Below the pieces are notes generated by a model, which did no database searches, was not told the origin of the DNA, and was given only the letters and a program-made list of their open reading frames with translations. From Gammaproteobacteria bacterium (lineage in GTDB: Bacteria; Pseudomonadota; Gammaproteobacteria; Eutrophobiales; Eutrophobiaceae): a stretch of DNA of 10,121 nt. Location: the NCBI GenBank assembly GCA_015661095.1, contig JACVQI010000056.1, forward strand, positions 1 to 10,121, in the 5' to 3' direction. A program made the position numbers and the translations under genes. Positions 1-6,339 of this stretch are shown in pieces (the first letter of the stretch is position 1; each line of letters opens with the position of its first letter).

Positions 1-1
1 G

Positions 2-820
2 TTCGCGCAGAAATACAGCGGCGCCGAGTACGACCTGCGCCTCCTCATCGACCAGTGGATAACGGCGCGCCGCGACCAGGGCGATGCTGAAACCACTCAT
101 ACCGGAGGTGCAATCGCCCTTGCCTTCGTGACCATCATCAAGTCTGTCCGCCGGCAGCGGCCGGCCGGTGGTCTGAAAGCCGTTCTCGATACGCACACAG
201 CCGGAATGCGCCATGATGATGTCGCCGTTGTGGCTGGTGATGCCATCGAAATAACTGTTGGTGACGGCTATCAATGCGTCTCGCGACAATCGCTCACTGA
301 CCGGCACCGTGCGTTCCGGCGGCGGGTAGGCGATTAGATTATCGAGGTCAAAGAGATTACTGCCCTGTTCTCCAGGGGCAGCCGGACCGTTAATCCCGGG
401 ATCACCCTGACGGCCGATATACCACTCCGCTTCAGTGATCTCACCCCGTTGCACTTCGATGCGCACAGTAACGATAGCGGCACTGGCGCCTTCCATGACG
501 ATGCCGAAATAGGCCGCCTGCCCGGTGAGTGGATCGAAATATCGCCGTTGCACCTTGCCGAGTCCGGTGGCGCTCCGCCACATACCGCCGCCCGGAGGCA
601 CAACGATCGCGTTCTCGGTCTGGCGAAACCCTATGAACAGAGGCGCTGCTACCGGATCGTGGCCAATCACTGCAGAGAGGTACACATCAAGCGTATTGCT
701 GAGACAGTTGCGGTTGCAGTCCCTGGACTGTGCCACAACAGTTGTGCTTGCCAGGATGACATACAGTATCCCGGTCTTGCAGATAAAACTTCGATACAGC
801 GCGGCAGTATCAGCAGCCAT
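2..820 (-). CDS. Secreted DUF8021-like protein, 3' end outside the window
   Basis: The minus-strand frame is open from an ATG at 820 to the left edge, giving 273 residues with no stop, so the C-terminus is missing. The start is supported by AAGGA seven bases upstream. Residues about 17-30 are hydrophobic and end in TTVVA before QSRDC, a good Sec signal-peptidase site, so the product is probably periplasmic or secreted. After the signal comes a CNRNCL motif (35-40), then HDPVAAPL and TENAIVVPPGGGMW, and further on SNSYFDG-like and HSGCVRIENG segments. This order matches, from memory, secreted proteins assigned to DUF8021, which look like two tandem NTF2/SnoaL-like modules. Cysteines at 35, 39, 208 and 237 could form disulfides. 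A short Gly-x-y stretch (GDPGINGPAAPGEQG, 139-153) links the two modules. The function is unknown; a catalytic role is not visible. The family call is by motif resemblance only. Confidence 0.75.
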   Translation of the reverse strand, partial: MAADTAALYRSFICKTGILYVILASTTVVAQSRDCNRNCLSNTLDVYLSAVIGHDPVAAPLFIGFRQTENAIVVPPGGGMWRSATGLGKVQRRYFDPLTGQAAYFGIVMEGASAAIVTVRIEVQRGEITEAEWYIGRQGDPGINGPAAPGEQGSNLFDLDNLIAYPPPERTVPVSERLSRDALIAVTNSYFDGITSHNGDIIMAHSGCVRIENGFQTTGRPLPADRLDDGHEGKGDCTSGMSGFSIALVAARRYPLVDEEAQVVLGAAVFLRE

Positions 821-850
821 CTCTCCGTCCTTATCAAAGTAAGTTAGAAT

Positions 851-880
851 ATTTTACGGATACGATTTTACACCAGTCAG
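851..880 (-). promoter_or_regulatory. Possible sigma-70 promoter for the DUF8021-like gene
   Basis: Read on the minus strand, CTGACT (875-880) is followed after an 18-nt spacer by TAAAAT (851-856). The -10 matches consensus at five of six positions and the -35 at four of six. Transcription would begin near 844, leaving a leader of about 24 nt that contains the ribosome binding site of the gene starting at 820. This is a prediction by eye only. Confidence 0.3.
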
Positions 881-1020
881 TTGCGATAAAAACATCCTGC
901 TACCTGAGATAACTGGAAGTGCGCCGCAGGATAAATTTAATCTCGCATTGGATATAGTGCGTGTTGTCACACGGCCGCCTTGCAAGTCTTTGTCTTCATT
1001 AGTATTTAATCATCCGGCAT

Positions 1021-1048
1021 CTTACATATCTGGTGCATTCCATATAAA
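1021..1048 (+). promoter_or_regulatory. Possible sigma-70 promoter for the 1085-2227 operon
   Basis: CTTACA (1021-1026) and TATAAA (1043-1048) are separated by 16 nt, and would start transcription near 1055 with a short leader. A separate perfect TATAAT at 1081-1086 overlaps the first ATG and lacks a good -35. If that box were used, translation would have to begin further downstream (see the GTG at 1130). Confidence 0.25.
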
Positions 1049-1084
1049 CTGGAGACATCAAAAAGTATCAGCCGGTAGGCTATA

Positions 1085-1834
1085 ATGAGAAAACACCAAA
1101 GTCGGGCGACCCACACGGGGACAACAGTCGTGCAGAGAAGTCTTGCCGGAATTCTCATAACCTTCATGGTAATTACCCATGTATATGCCCGGACTGGCCC
1201 TGCCCATAACGGCTCTGGCCGCACGGATTTTACGGGTGTCTGGGCACCGGTGTTTTCCGAGGATTGGGGGCCGCGATTGCCCGGACCGGAACGAGGTGAT
1301 TACGTCGGCTTACCCGTCAACGATGCCGCCAGAAAAGTTGCCGATGCCTGGGATGCGGATATCCAGTACCGGCTGGAAGGGCAGTGTATCCCGCATACGG
1401 CAGTTTATATCATGCGCTCCCCGTTTCAGTTTGAAATACTGCAATCGGACAACATCCTGACCATGGTGTCCGAATCCTTCGAGCAGGTACGGACCGTCTA
1501 CCTGGACGGTCGCGATCACCACCCGGAAGAAGCGCCCTTGACATATATGGGCAACTCAGTAGGCTCCTGGGACGGCGACACCCTGGTGATCAGGACCGTC
1601 AATATGGAAGAAGGTTATATCCGGCGCAACGGTTTGCCGCACAGCAGCAAGGCTGTATTAACCGAAAGGTTGATAAGGCACACCGGGACCTATGGTGATT
1701 ATCTGACCTTGATACAAATTGTGGAAGACCCGGTTTATCTGACCGAACCACTGGTCCGGAGCATTTCATTCAAGCACGTACCGGATGGCCGGCTTGAGCC
1801 CTATCCCTGTATTAAATTCGATTTTGATAAATAG
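1085..1834 (+). CDS. Secreted protein of unknown function, DUF6152-partner family
   Basis: This 249-residue protein has a hydrophobic segment at about 20-35 ending in THVYA, consistent with a signal peptide. The mature part begins with the TDFTGVW motif (48-53) seen in a large family of secreted proteobacterial proteins. Other family-like blocks are C101-IPH, FEILQ (116-120), VYLDGRD (138-144), GSWDGDTLVI (160-169), HSSKAVLTERL (186-196), VEDPVYLTEP (213-222) and a final YPC (C242). C101 and C242 have counterparts in the paralogue at 2470-3129. No heme motif or known catalytic signature is present, so the biochemical role is unknown. It lies six bases upstream of the DUF6152 gene and is probably co-transcribed. 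The ATG gives a long polar leader. A GTG at 1130 (codon 16), preceded by GGGGA nine bases upstream, would give a more typical signal peptide and may be the real start. Confidence 0.8.
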   Translation: MRKHQSRATHTGTTVVQRSLAGILITFMVITHVYARTGPAHNGSGRTDFTGVWAPVFSEDWGPRLPGPERGDYVGLPVNDAARKVADAWDADIQYRLEGQCIPHTAVYIMRSPFQFEILQSDNILTMVSESFEQVRTVYLDGRDHHPEEAPLTYMGNSVGSWDGDTLVIRTVNMEEGYIRRNGLPHSSKAVLTERLIRHTGTYGDYLTLIQIVEDPVYLTEPLVRSISFKHVPDGRLEPYPCIKFDFDK

Positions 1835-1840
1835 CATCCT

Positions 1841-2227
1841 ATGAAATTCATATACAGAGTTCTCCTGTCGGCAAGTTTGCTTTGTGCCAGTAGCGCCGTC
1901 TCCGCCCATCATTCTTTCGCGGCGCATTTTCATTCCGATCAGGTGGTTGAGGTCACCGGAACGGTGAAAAATTTCTTCTGGACCAATCCGCATGCCTTTA
2001 TCTTTCTGGAAGTGGTTAATGCTGCAGGCGAGACTGAAGAATGGCGTCTGGAGATGAGTAACACCATCGGCCTGTCACGCCGCGGCTGGAACAAAACCAC
2101 CATCGCCACGGGCGACCGGCTGCATGTCACTGGCAACCCGGCCAGGGTAGCCTCCCGTCACATGATCCATGTAAAAACCTTGCAACGCGAAGCGGACGGG
2201 TTTGAATATTCGAGTGAGTCGAGATAG
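1841..2227 (+). CDS. DUF6152 family small secreted protein
   Basis: This 128-residue protein has a clean Sec signal (lysine at residue 2, hydrophobic 4-20, cleavage likely after VSA at 22), leaving a mature form of about 106 residues. Recognisable DUF6152 features are the HHSFAAHF block directly after the signal, VEVTGTVKNFFWTNPHAFIFL, the EEWRLEMSN segment, LSRRGWNK, and GDRLHVTGNPAR. The predicted fold is a small beta-barrel of OB-like type (inference). The function is not established. It starts six bases after the stop of the upstream gene and has no strong ribosome binding site of its own (only AGCATCCT precedes the ATG), which suggests translational coupling. The mature N-terminus would be His-His, a potential metal-binding end (inference). 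The gene is followed by a convergent intergenic region full of hairpins. Confidence 0.85.
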   Translation: MKFIYRVLLSASLLCASSAVSAHHSFAAHFHSDQVVEVTGTVKNFFWTNPHAFIFLEVVNAAGETEEWRLEMSNTIGLSRRGWNKTTIATGDRLHVTGNPARVASRHMIHVKTLQREADGFEYSSESR

Positions 2228-2469
2228 ATACTATTTAATTTACCGGCAAATCACCATTCTTGCGAAATCAGGGAAGCTCTGAATAAGTCCCTCCTGGACT
2301 ATTCAGAACCCGCAAAGTAAAAGCTGCGACTTTTACTTTGCTCCATTTTTCAAACATTTATCCGTTTGAAAAATGTCGGTATATCCCTATACCGGTCGGA
2401 ACCTCTGACTTGATCAGAGGTTCCTTAGCATAATGCCTGTTAAAATATTGTGATTCCGGATCAACACTC
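2228..2469. other. Convergent intergenic region with structured element
   Basis: This gap lies between two stop codons facing each other. Most of it (2270-2426) is the hairpin-rich element described separately. The left flank (2228-2269) and right flank (2427-2469) are AT-rich and hold no recognisable gene. There is no classical hairpin-plus-T-tract terminator, so the strong hairpins themselves may end transcription from both sides. Confidence 0.6.
2270..2426. repeat. Multi-hairpin element with terminal inverted repeats (MITE/REP-like)
   Basis: The ends AGGGAAGCTCTGA (2270-2282) and TCAGAGGTTCCTT (2414-2426) are inverted repeats matching at 11 of 13 positions. Between them five hairpins follow each other almost without gaps: 2278-2307 (12-bp stem with one bulged A), 2312-2341 (perfect 12-bp stem, 6-nt loop), 2344-2375 (perfect 12-bp stem, 8-nt loop), 2377-2394 (7-bp stem, 4-nt loop) and 2398-2424 (perfect 11-bp stem, 5-nt loop). 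No ORF lies inside. The arrangement fits a non-autonomous repeat element or a structured RNA. No target-site duplication is obvious. The hairpins could also act as a bidirectional terminator for the two convergent operons. Confidence 0.7.
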
Positions 2470-3129
2470 TTATCGACACGATCCCATCCGCCAGTCATCC
2501 GGTTTCGATATCCTGTGAAAACTGGTACTTGTGATGAACGGAGCTTGCAGGTATTTCGGATCCTCGACGGCCTGTATCACCGTGAAATAATCGCCGTGAC
2601 GGGTGTAATGTTCGGTCAGCACGGCCTCCTCGCTGTAAGGAACGCCATTGCTGCGTAACAATCCCGGCCTGAGATGCCGGGTAATGACCGTTAATAAGCC
2701 ATCACCCTCCTCATACGCGATCGAATGACCCTGCCATTGCAGTTCACCGCCCGGCCAATCGCGGCTATCAAGATAAAAACGCCGGATCTGGCCTTCCGCT
2801 TCCAGTTCCATGGTTATCTCCCTGTCATTTTGCGTTATATGCAAGCGTGTAGCAGTGAACATGACACGCGGGGCGCCATGCGGCCCGCATTTATCAAGCA
2901 GTAATTCGTCTTTACCGGCATCCGGTTTGAAGTGATCCGCAGCGGTCCTGGCCAGGTCGTTCAATTCAATACCATTATAGTCGCCTTTTTTCACGCCCTG
3001 CGTCCGCAATATAAAATCTTCCATGATTAATGGTTCCCAGTAACCGGACAAATCCTCGGGCGCAGCGAAAGGAGCTTCCGCCGAGATGAAAAGAACAGCC
3101 GCTAACACATAAATGAACTTAGGTAACAA
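2470..3129 (-). CDS. Secreted protein, paralogue of the 1085-1834 product
   Basis: A TTG start at 3129 gives 219 residues opening with MLPKFIYVLAAVLFISAEA, a textbook signal peptide, and GGGGGGA lies six bases upstream. The frame can be extended to a GTG at 3252 overlapping the ankyrin gene, but that would put 41 polar residues before the signal and is less likely. The mature protein shares blocks in order with the 1085-1834 product: LSGYWEP, MEDF, KGDYNGIELNDLAR, C81-GPHGAPRVM, YLDSRD, GHSIA, NGVPYSEEAVLTEHYTRHGDYFTVIQAVEDPKYLQAPF and a final C218. The WDGDTLV block is degenerate here (EEGDGLLTV). The function is unknown. It is the last gene of the minus-strand cluster, 100 nt after the ankyrin gene, and ends at the hairpin element. 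Confidence 0.8.
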   Translation of the reverse strand: MLPKFIYVLAAVLFISAEAPFAAPEDLSGYWEPLIMEDFILRTQGVKKGDYNGIELNDLARTAADHFKPDAGKDELLLDKCGPHGAPRVMFTATRLHITQNDREITMELEAEGQIRRFYLDSRDWPGGELQWQGHSIAYEEGDGLLTVITRHLRPGLLRSNGVPYSEEAVLTEHYTRHGDYFTVIQAVEDPKYLQAPFITSTSFHRISKPDDWRMGSCR

Positions 3130-3142
3130 AATGGATCCCCCC
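3124..3142 (-). promoter_or_regulatory. Ribosome binding site deciding a TTG start
   Basis: Read on the minus strand, GGGGGGA is followed by six bases and then TTG (3129-3127). The following codons give a standard signal peptide. This is the main reason for preferring TTG at 3129 over the much earlier GTG at 3252. Confidence 0.5.
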
Positions 3143-3184
3143 ACTCTACAATCTTCACTCCTCACTCCATTCTCCACACACCTG
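3143..3184. repeat. Degenerate 7-nt tandem repeat array (CACTCCA type)
   Basis: Six consecutive heptads on the plus strand read CACTCTA, CAATCTT, CACTCCT, CACTCCA, TTCTCCA and CACACCT. On the coding (minus) strand this is a purine-rich run of GGAGTG-like units just upstream of the GGGGGGA ribosome binding site of the 2470-3129 gene. The pattern resembles the short tandem heptanucleotide repeats described in other bacteria, notably STRR in cyanobacteria. Confidence 0.5.
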
Positions 3185-3229
3185 ACCCGGCGCCGATGAC
3201 GAATTGGATCCGATATGATGAATATATTA

Positions 3230-4972
3230 CTACTTGCACAGGTCAACAACACAAATCGTGTCGATGGTCCGTCCCTCCGGTGGCACGGGTAATCCCCTGT
3301 CGTCCATCAACTTCCGGATAAGTTTTGCAATATCCGGATGGGCTATAGCCGACTGCACCCCGACCCGTACCAGGCCGTCGGCATAATCAATGGCCTGCCA
3401 GGTAACGCCTGCCAGCTTGTGCAGACTGTCCCGGCTGCCGATATCATGGATGGACAGATCGGCGCCGTGATCGACCAGCAGTTGGACTATCTCGTTGCGG
3501 CCTTTGTGCGCTGCGCCCATCAAGGCGGTGCGTCCATCGATATTGTCCCGGGCGTTGACGTTCGTACCCAGTTCCAGAATCAGTTTCACCGCTGCCAGGT
3601 TAGCTTCCCTTGACCATTCATAAGTAACGCCTTCCACCCAGCCGATGCCGGCCGCAACCATGAGCGGCGTTACACCCTGTTCCGTCGCGATTGACGGATC
3701 GGCCCCGTGCTCCAGCAACAGTTTCATCAACGCTAAATCGCTGGATTGAGCTGCCCGGAGGAACGGTGTGGCGCCATCCTCGTACAACCATTGATGTGTG
3801 AAAATCGTCCGCGTCTCGGTGCTGGAACGCATGCGGAGATTGGGATCTGCCCCGTGTTTCAATAATAATTGGATGTATTCGAGATGGTCCATATCCGGTT
3901 GCCGCGTTGGATAATCGCCACCCTCGATATTTCGGTTATCGGTTGCTATATATAAAGGTGTCCACCCACCCCGGTTCGCGATATCAGGATCGGCTTTGTT
4001 CTCGAGTAATAGCTTGCCCAATTGATAAAAACGATTTTGTGTGGCGGTCAGTAACGGCGACCAGCCGTATTCCGTCACCTGGTTGACATCGGCACCCGAC
4101 GCCAGCAGAATTTTCACGGATTCCTTGTCATTCTCCCTGGCGGCAAACACCAGCGCGGTCAATCCACCCCAGGGATCATTGCCGCGCCGGTCGGATCCTT
4201 GCTCTGGATCGTCCGCTGCAATATCCGTTACACCCCGTTCACGCTGCACATCCGCCGGTAGATCCGAAAGTTTTTTCTCCACGATCGGAACGGCCCTGTT
4301 CAGGTCCACCGGGATTGAAATACCACCCTGACCGAAGCCCAGCCTGTATTCATCAATCCTTTCTTTAGCGGTCGGCGCAAGATATGGCCGTCGGCCCGGT
4401 TTGATCGTGCCGGTTTTTTTACTCACATCGGCGCCATGTCTGATTAACAATTCGAGTGCCTGCGGATTGCTATAAGCCGCTGCCCACATCAACGCCGTGG
4501 TGCCGCGCAGTGTTTCTGTGGCGTTGACATCAGCGCCATGCTCCAGCAGGACCTCTATTACCTCCGTGTTACCGGTGCGCACCGCCATCATCAGAACCGT
4601 CTCGCCGTTACGCAGGTGTTCGTTCGGATTGGCGCCCGCCTCGATCAACAACCGGATCACGACTACATTTCCATTCTCGGCGGCAAGTATCAAAGGGGTG
4701 ACGCCCATGCGATTCGCGGCCGACACATCCGCCCCGGCTGCGATCAGATCCTTTACGATCTCCGGTTCGTCCTTATATATCGCCCAGTGCAATGCTGTTG
4801 CACCGTCTGGTTGCGGTATATTCACATCGGCTTTTCCGGCGAGTAACCGGTTCAGGGCAGCGGGATCGTTGCGCATAACTGCGTCCGCGACTTCACTGGC
4901 GTTGCCTGCAACCGCGAAAAACGACAATGCCATTATTGTTTTCGTTATCGTCGCCCCAATCAGCCTGCTCAT
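3230..4972 (-). CDS. Secreted ankyrin-repeat protein
   Basis: This 580-residue protein has a short signal peptide (hydrophobic about 12-25, likely cut near GNAS-E) followed by about eleven ankyrin repeats. Repeats 1-5 span about 28-188, with classic helix-turn motifs such as GATALHWA (57-64), GVTPLILAA (90-98) and GTTALMWAA (157-165). A polar insertion of about 80 residues (189-268) interrupts the array, then repeats resume at GLTALVFAA (270-278) and continue to about 510, two of them with internal loops. The C-terminal cap ends in a pair of cysteines (C574, C579) two residues from the end region. There is no enzymatic domain. Ankyrin arrays bind protein partners, so a scaffold or chaperone role for the adjacent periplasmic proteins is likely (inference). 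It lies 15 nt after the DUF1552 gene, in the same operon. GGAG directly abuts the ATG, an unusually short spacing, so translation may depend on the upstream gene. Confidence 0.9.
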   Translation of the reverse strand: MSRLIGATITKTIMALSFFAVAGNASEVADAVMRNDPAALNRLLAGKADVNIPQPDGATALHWAIYKDEPEIVKDLIAAGADVSAANRMGVTPLILAAENGNVVVIRLLIEAGANPNEHLRNGETVLMMAVRTGNTEVIEVLLEHGADVNATETLRGTTALMWAAAYSNPQALELLIRHGADVSKKTGTIKPGRRPYLAPTAKERIDEYRLGFGQGGISIPVDLNRAVPIVEKKLSDLPADVQRERGVTDIAADDPEQGSDRRGNDPWGGLTALVFAARENDKESVKILLASGADVNQVTEYGWSPLLTATQNRFYQLGKLLLENKADPDIANRGGWTPLYIATDNRNIEGGDYPTRQPDMDHLEYIQLLLKHGADPNLRMRSSTETRTIFTHQWLYEDGATPFLRAAQSSDLALMKLLLEHGADPSIATEQGVTPLMVAAGIGWVEGVTYEWSREANLAAVKLILELGTNVNARDNIDGRTALMGAAHKGRNEIVQLLVDHGADLSIHDIGSRDSLHKLAGVTWQAIDYADGLVRVGVQSAIAHPDIAKLIRKLMDDRGLPVPPEGRTIDTICVVDLCK

Positions 4973-4987
4973 CTCCGGATTACGACC

Positions 4988-6331
4988 TTAAAAGTCAGGC
5001 AACCGGCCGGTGCTGTCGCCGAATTGCTCCGGGTGAATACCATACAGATCCAGAATACTGAGGAGCAGGTTACCGGTCGGTACGGTACGACTTGCATAAG
5101 CCAGGTGGCGGTCGCCTTGCATCTGTCCCGATGCGCCACCGATTAGCACATGGGGAACATCGAAATGAGTATGCTGGTTCGAGTTGCCCATGTTGGAACC
5201 GTAAAGGGTAAGCGAGTTATCCAGCAGCGTGCCGTCTCCATCAGGTATCGATTGCAGTTTTTCAATGAAGTACGCCAGTGTTTTAACGTGATACTGGTTG
5301 AGTCTCGCATACTGTGCAATCCGGCCCGGCTCCTCGGCATGATGCGAACCACCATGGAAACTGATATCGGTCCCGCTTTCCGGGTACATCCGTCCGGTCA
5401 GATCCCGGGCATAGAGCAATGTTGCGACCCGGGTAATATCAGCCTGGAATGCCAGCGCCAGTAAATCGAATTGCAATTTTATGTGTTCGTCGAATGATTC
5501 CGGCACACCATAGGGCAAGTCCATGTCCACCGGTGTGCTGGTGGTAGCGACCGCGGCGATTTGCAACCGCCGTTCGATTTCGCGAACGTCCTCGAAATAT
5601 TGCTCAAGGCGGAGACGATCACCCGCAGGCACCTGAATTTTCAGTCGCGTCAGACTCTCCCCGACCGAATCGAGAATACTGCGTTGCTGCTCGCGCCTGG
5701 CCATGCGCTCCGCCGGCGAGCCGCCATCGCCGAACATGCGTTCGAACACGACCTGCGGGTTGATCTCCATCGGCAACGGCCGCATGGGTGTCTGCCAGGA
5801 AATAGTGTTGGTATATACGCAGCTGTATCCCTCCCCGCAGTTCGTGGAGTTGGCACCGGGATCCTCGACCGCGAGTTGCAATGACGGCAGCAGCGTACCC
5901 TGGCCCGTCTCCCGGGCGATAATCTGATCGATCGTGGTCCCGACCTGGATGTCCGCGCCCGCAGTCTTTTTCGGTTTTTCCGCGCAGAGATAAGCGGCTG
6001 CTACGAAATGGTCAGCGCCGGTCACGCCGGGCGGATTTTCCGAGGACTGTGCCCAGAGACCGCTGGTCAGCACAACCTGCCGGCGGAAAGGTTCCAGCGG
6101 TTTCCAGATAAACGGATATTCAAAATTTTTATCTGATCCGTCCGGCACCCAGTGGCCGGGCGCCGCCCCGTGCGGGATAAAGATACCGGTGAATCGCGTC
6201 GGGGTGAGTGATTTCGCCTGGGCGGCGGTCGCGATCGCCGGCAGCATGGAGTCGAGCAACGGTAACGCCACCGTAGCTCCGATGCCACGTAAAAAAGTCC
6301 TGCGCGGGATATGTTTGTTGGTTATGAACAC
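4988..6331 (-). CDS. DUF1552 family protein, Tat-exported
   Basis: This 447-residue protein matches DUF1552, a family distantly like the DUF1501/alkaline-phosphatase-type secreted proteins and of unknown activity. The N-terminus PRRTFLRGIGATVALPLLDS carries a twin-arginine (R10, R11) and a hydrophobic stretch, indicating Tat export in folded form, often linked with cofactor or metal loading. Family blocks include FIPHGAAPGHWVP, SGLWAQ, TGADHFVAAAYL, SLQLAVEDPG, CGEGYSCVYTNTISW, RPLPMEINPQVVFERMFGDG, then H326-GGSHH (His 326, 330, 331) and GSNMGNSNQHTHFDVPH (378-394), whose histidines and Asp could bind metal (inference). The start is GTG at 6331. The ribosome binding site GGGAGG lies inside the end of the DUF1592 gene, and only 8 nt separate the two genes, so translation is probably coupled. 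DUF1552 genes very commonly follow DUF1592 genes, as here. Confidence 0.9.
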   Translation of the reverse strand: MFITNKHIPRRTFLRGIGATVALPLLDSMLPAIATAAQAKSLTPTRFTGIFIPHGAAPGHWVPDGSDKNFEYPFIWKPLEPFRRQVVLTSGLWAQSSENPPGVTGADHFVAAAYLCAEKPKKTAGADIQVGTTIDQIIARETGQGTLLPSLQLAVEDPGANSTNCGEGYSCVYTNTISWQTPMRPLPMEINPQVVFERMFGDGGSPAERMARREQQRSILDSVGESLTRLKIQVPAGDRLRLEQYFEDVREIERRLQIAAVATTSTPVDMDLPYGVPESFDEHIKLQFDLLALAFQADITRVATLLYARDLTGRMYPESGTDISFHGGSHHAEEPGRIAQYARLNQYHVKTLAYFIEKLQSIPDGDGTLLDNSLTLYGSNMGNSNQHTHFDVPHVLIGGASGQMQGDRHLAYASRTVPTGNLLLSILDLYGIHPEQFGDSTGRLPDF

Positions 6332-6339
6332 CTTGGCAA

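Larger units (their letters stand above)
821..1084. other. Divergent intergenic region
   Basis: This 264-nt AT-richer stretch lies between the start codons of two divergently oriented genes, so both promoters should be here. Besides the two weak promoter candidates listed separately, no convincing operator palindrome, riboswitch or small ORF was seen. Confidence 0.6.

Noticed and set aside
449..847. A 132-codon plus-strand ORF at the left end
   Set aside because: The minus strand here is a continuous 273-residue frame with signal peptide, ribosome binding site and family motifs, so the plus-strand ORF is a shadow.
2278..2424. CRISPR-like array
   Set aside because: The hairpins differ in sequence and are not direct repeats separated by unique spacers, and no cas gene is nearby.
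3130..3252. Longer form of the 2470-3129 gene starting at GTG 3252
   Set aside because: It would add 41 polar residues ahead of a perfect signal peptide and overlap the ankyrin gene, whereas TTG 3129 has a good ribosome binding site.
4497..4991. A 164-codon plus-strand ORF opposite the ankyrin gene
   Set aside because: It mirrors the regular codon pattern of the ankyrin repeats on the other strand, has low-complexity Ser/Thr/Ala composition, and the ankyrin frame is clearly the real gene.
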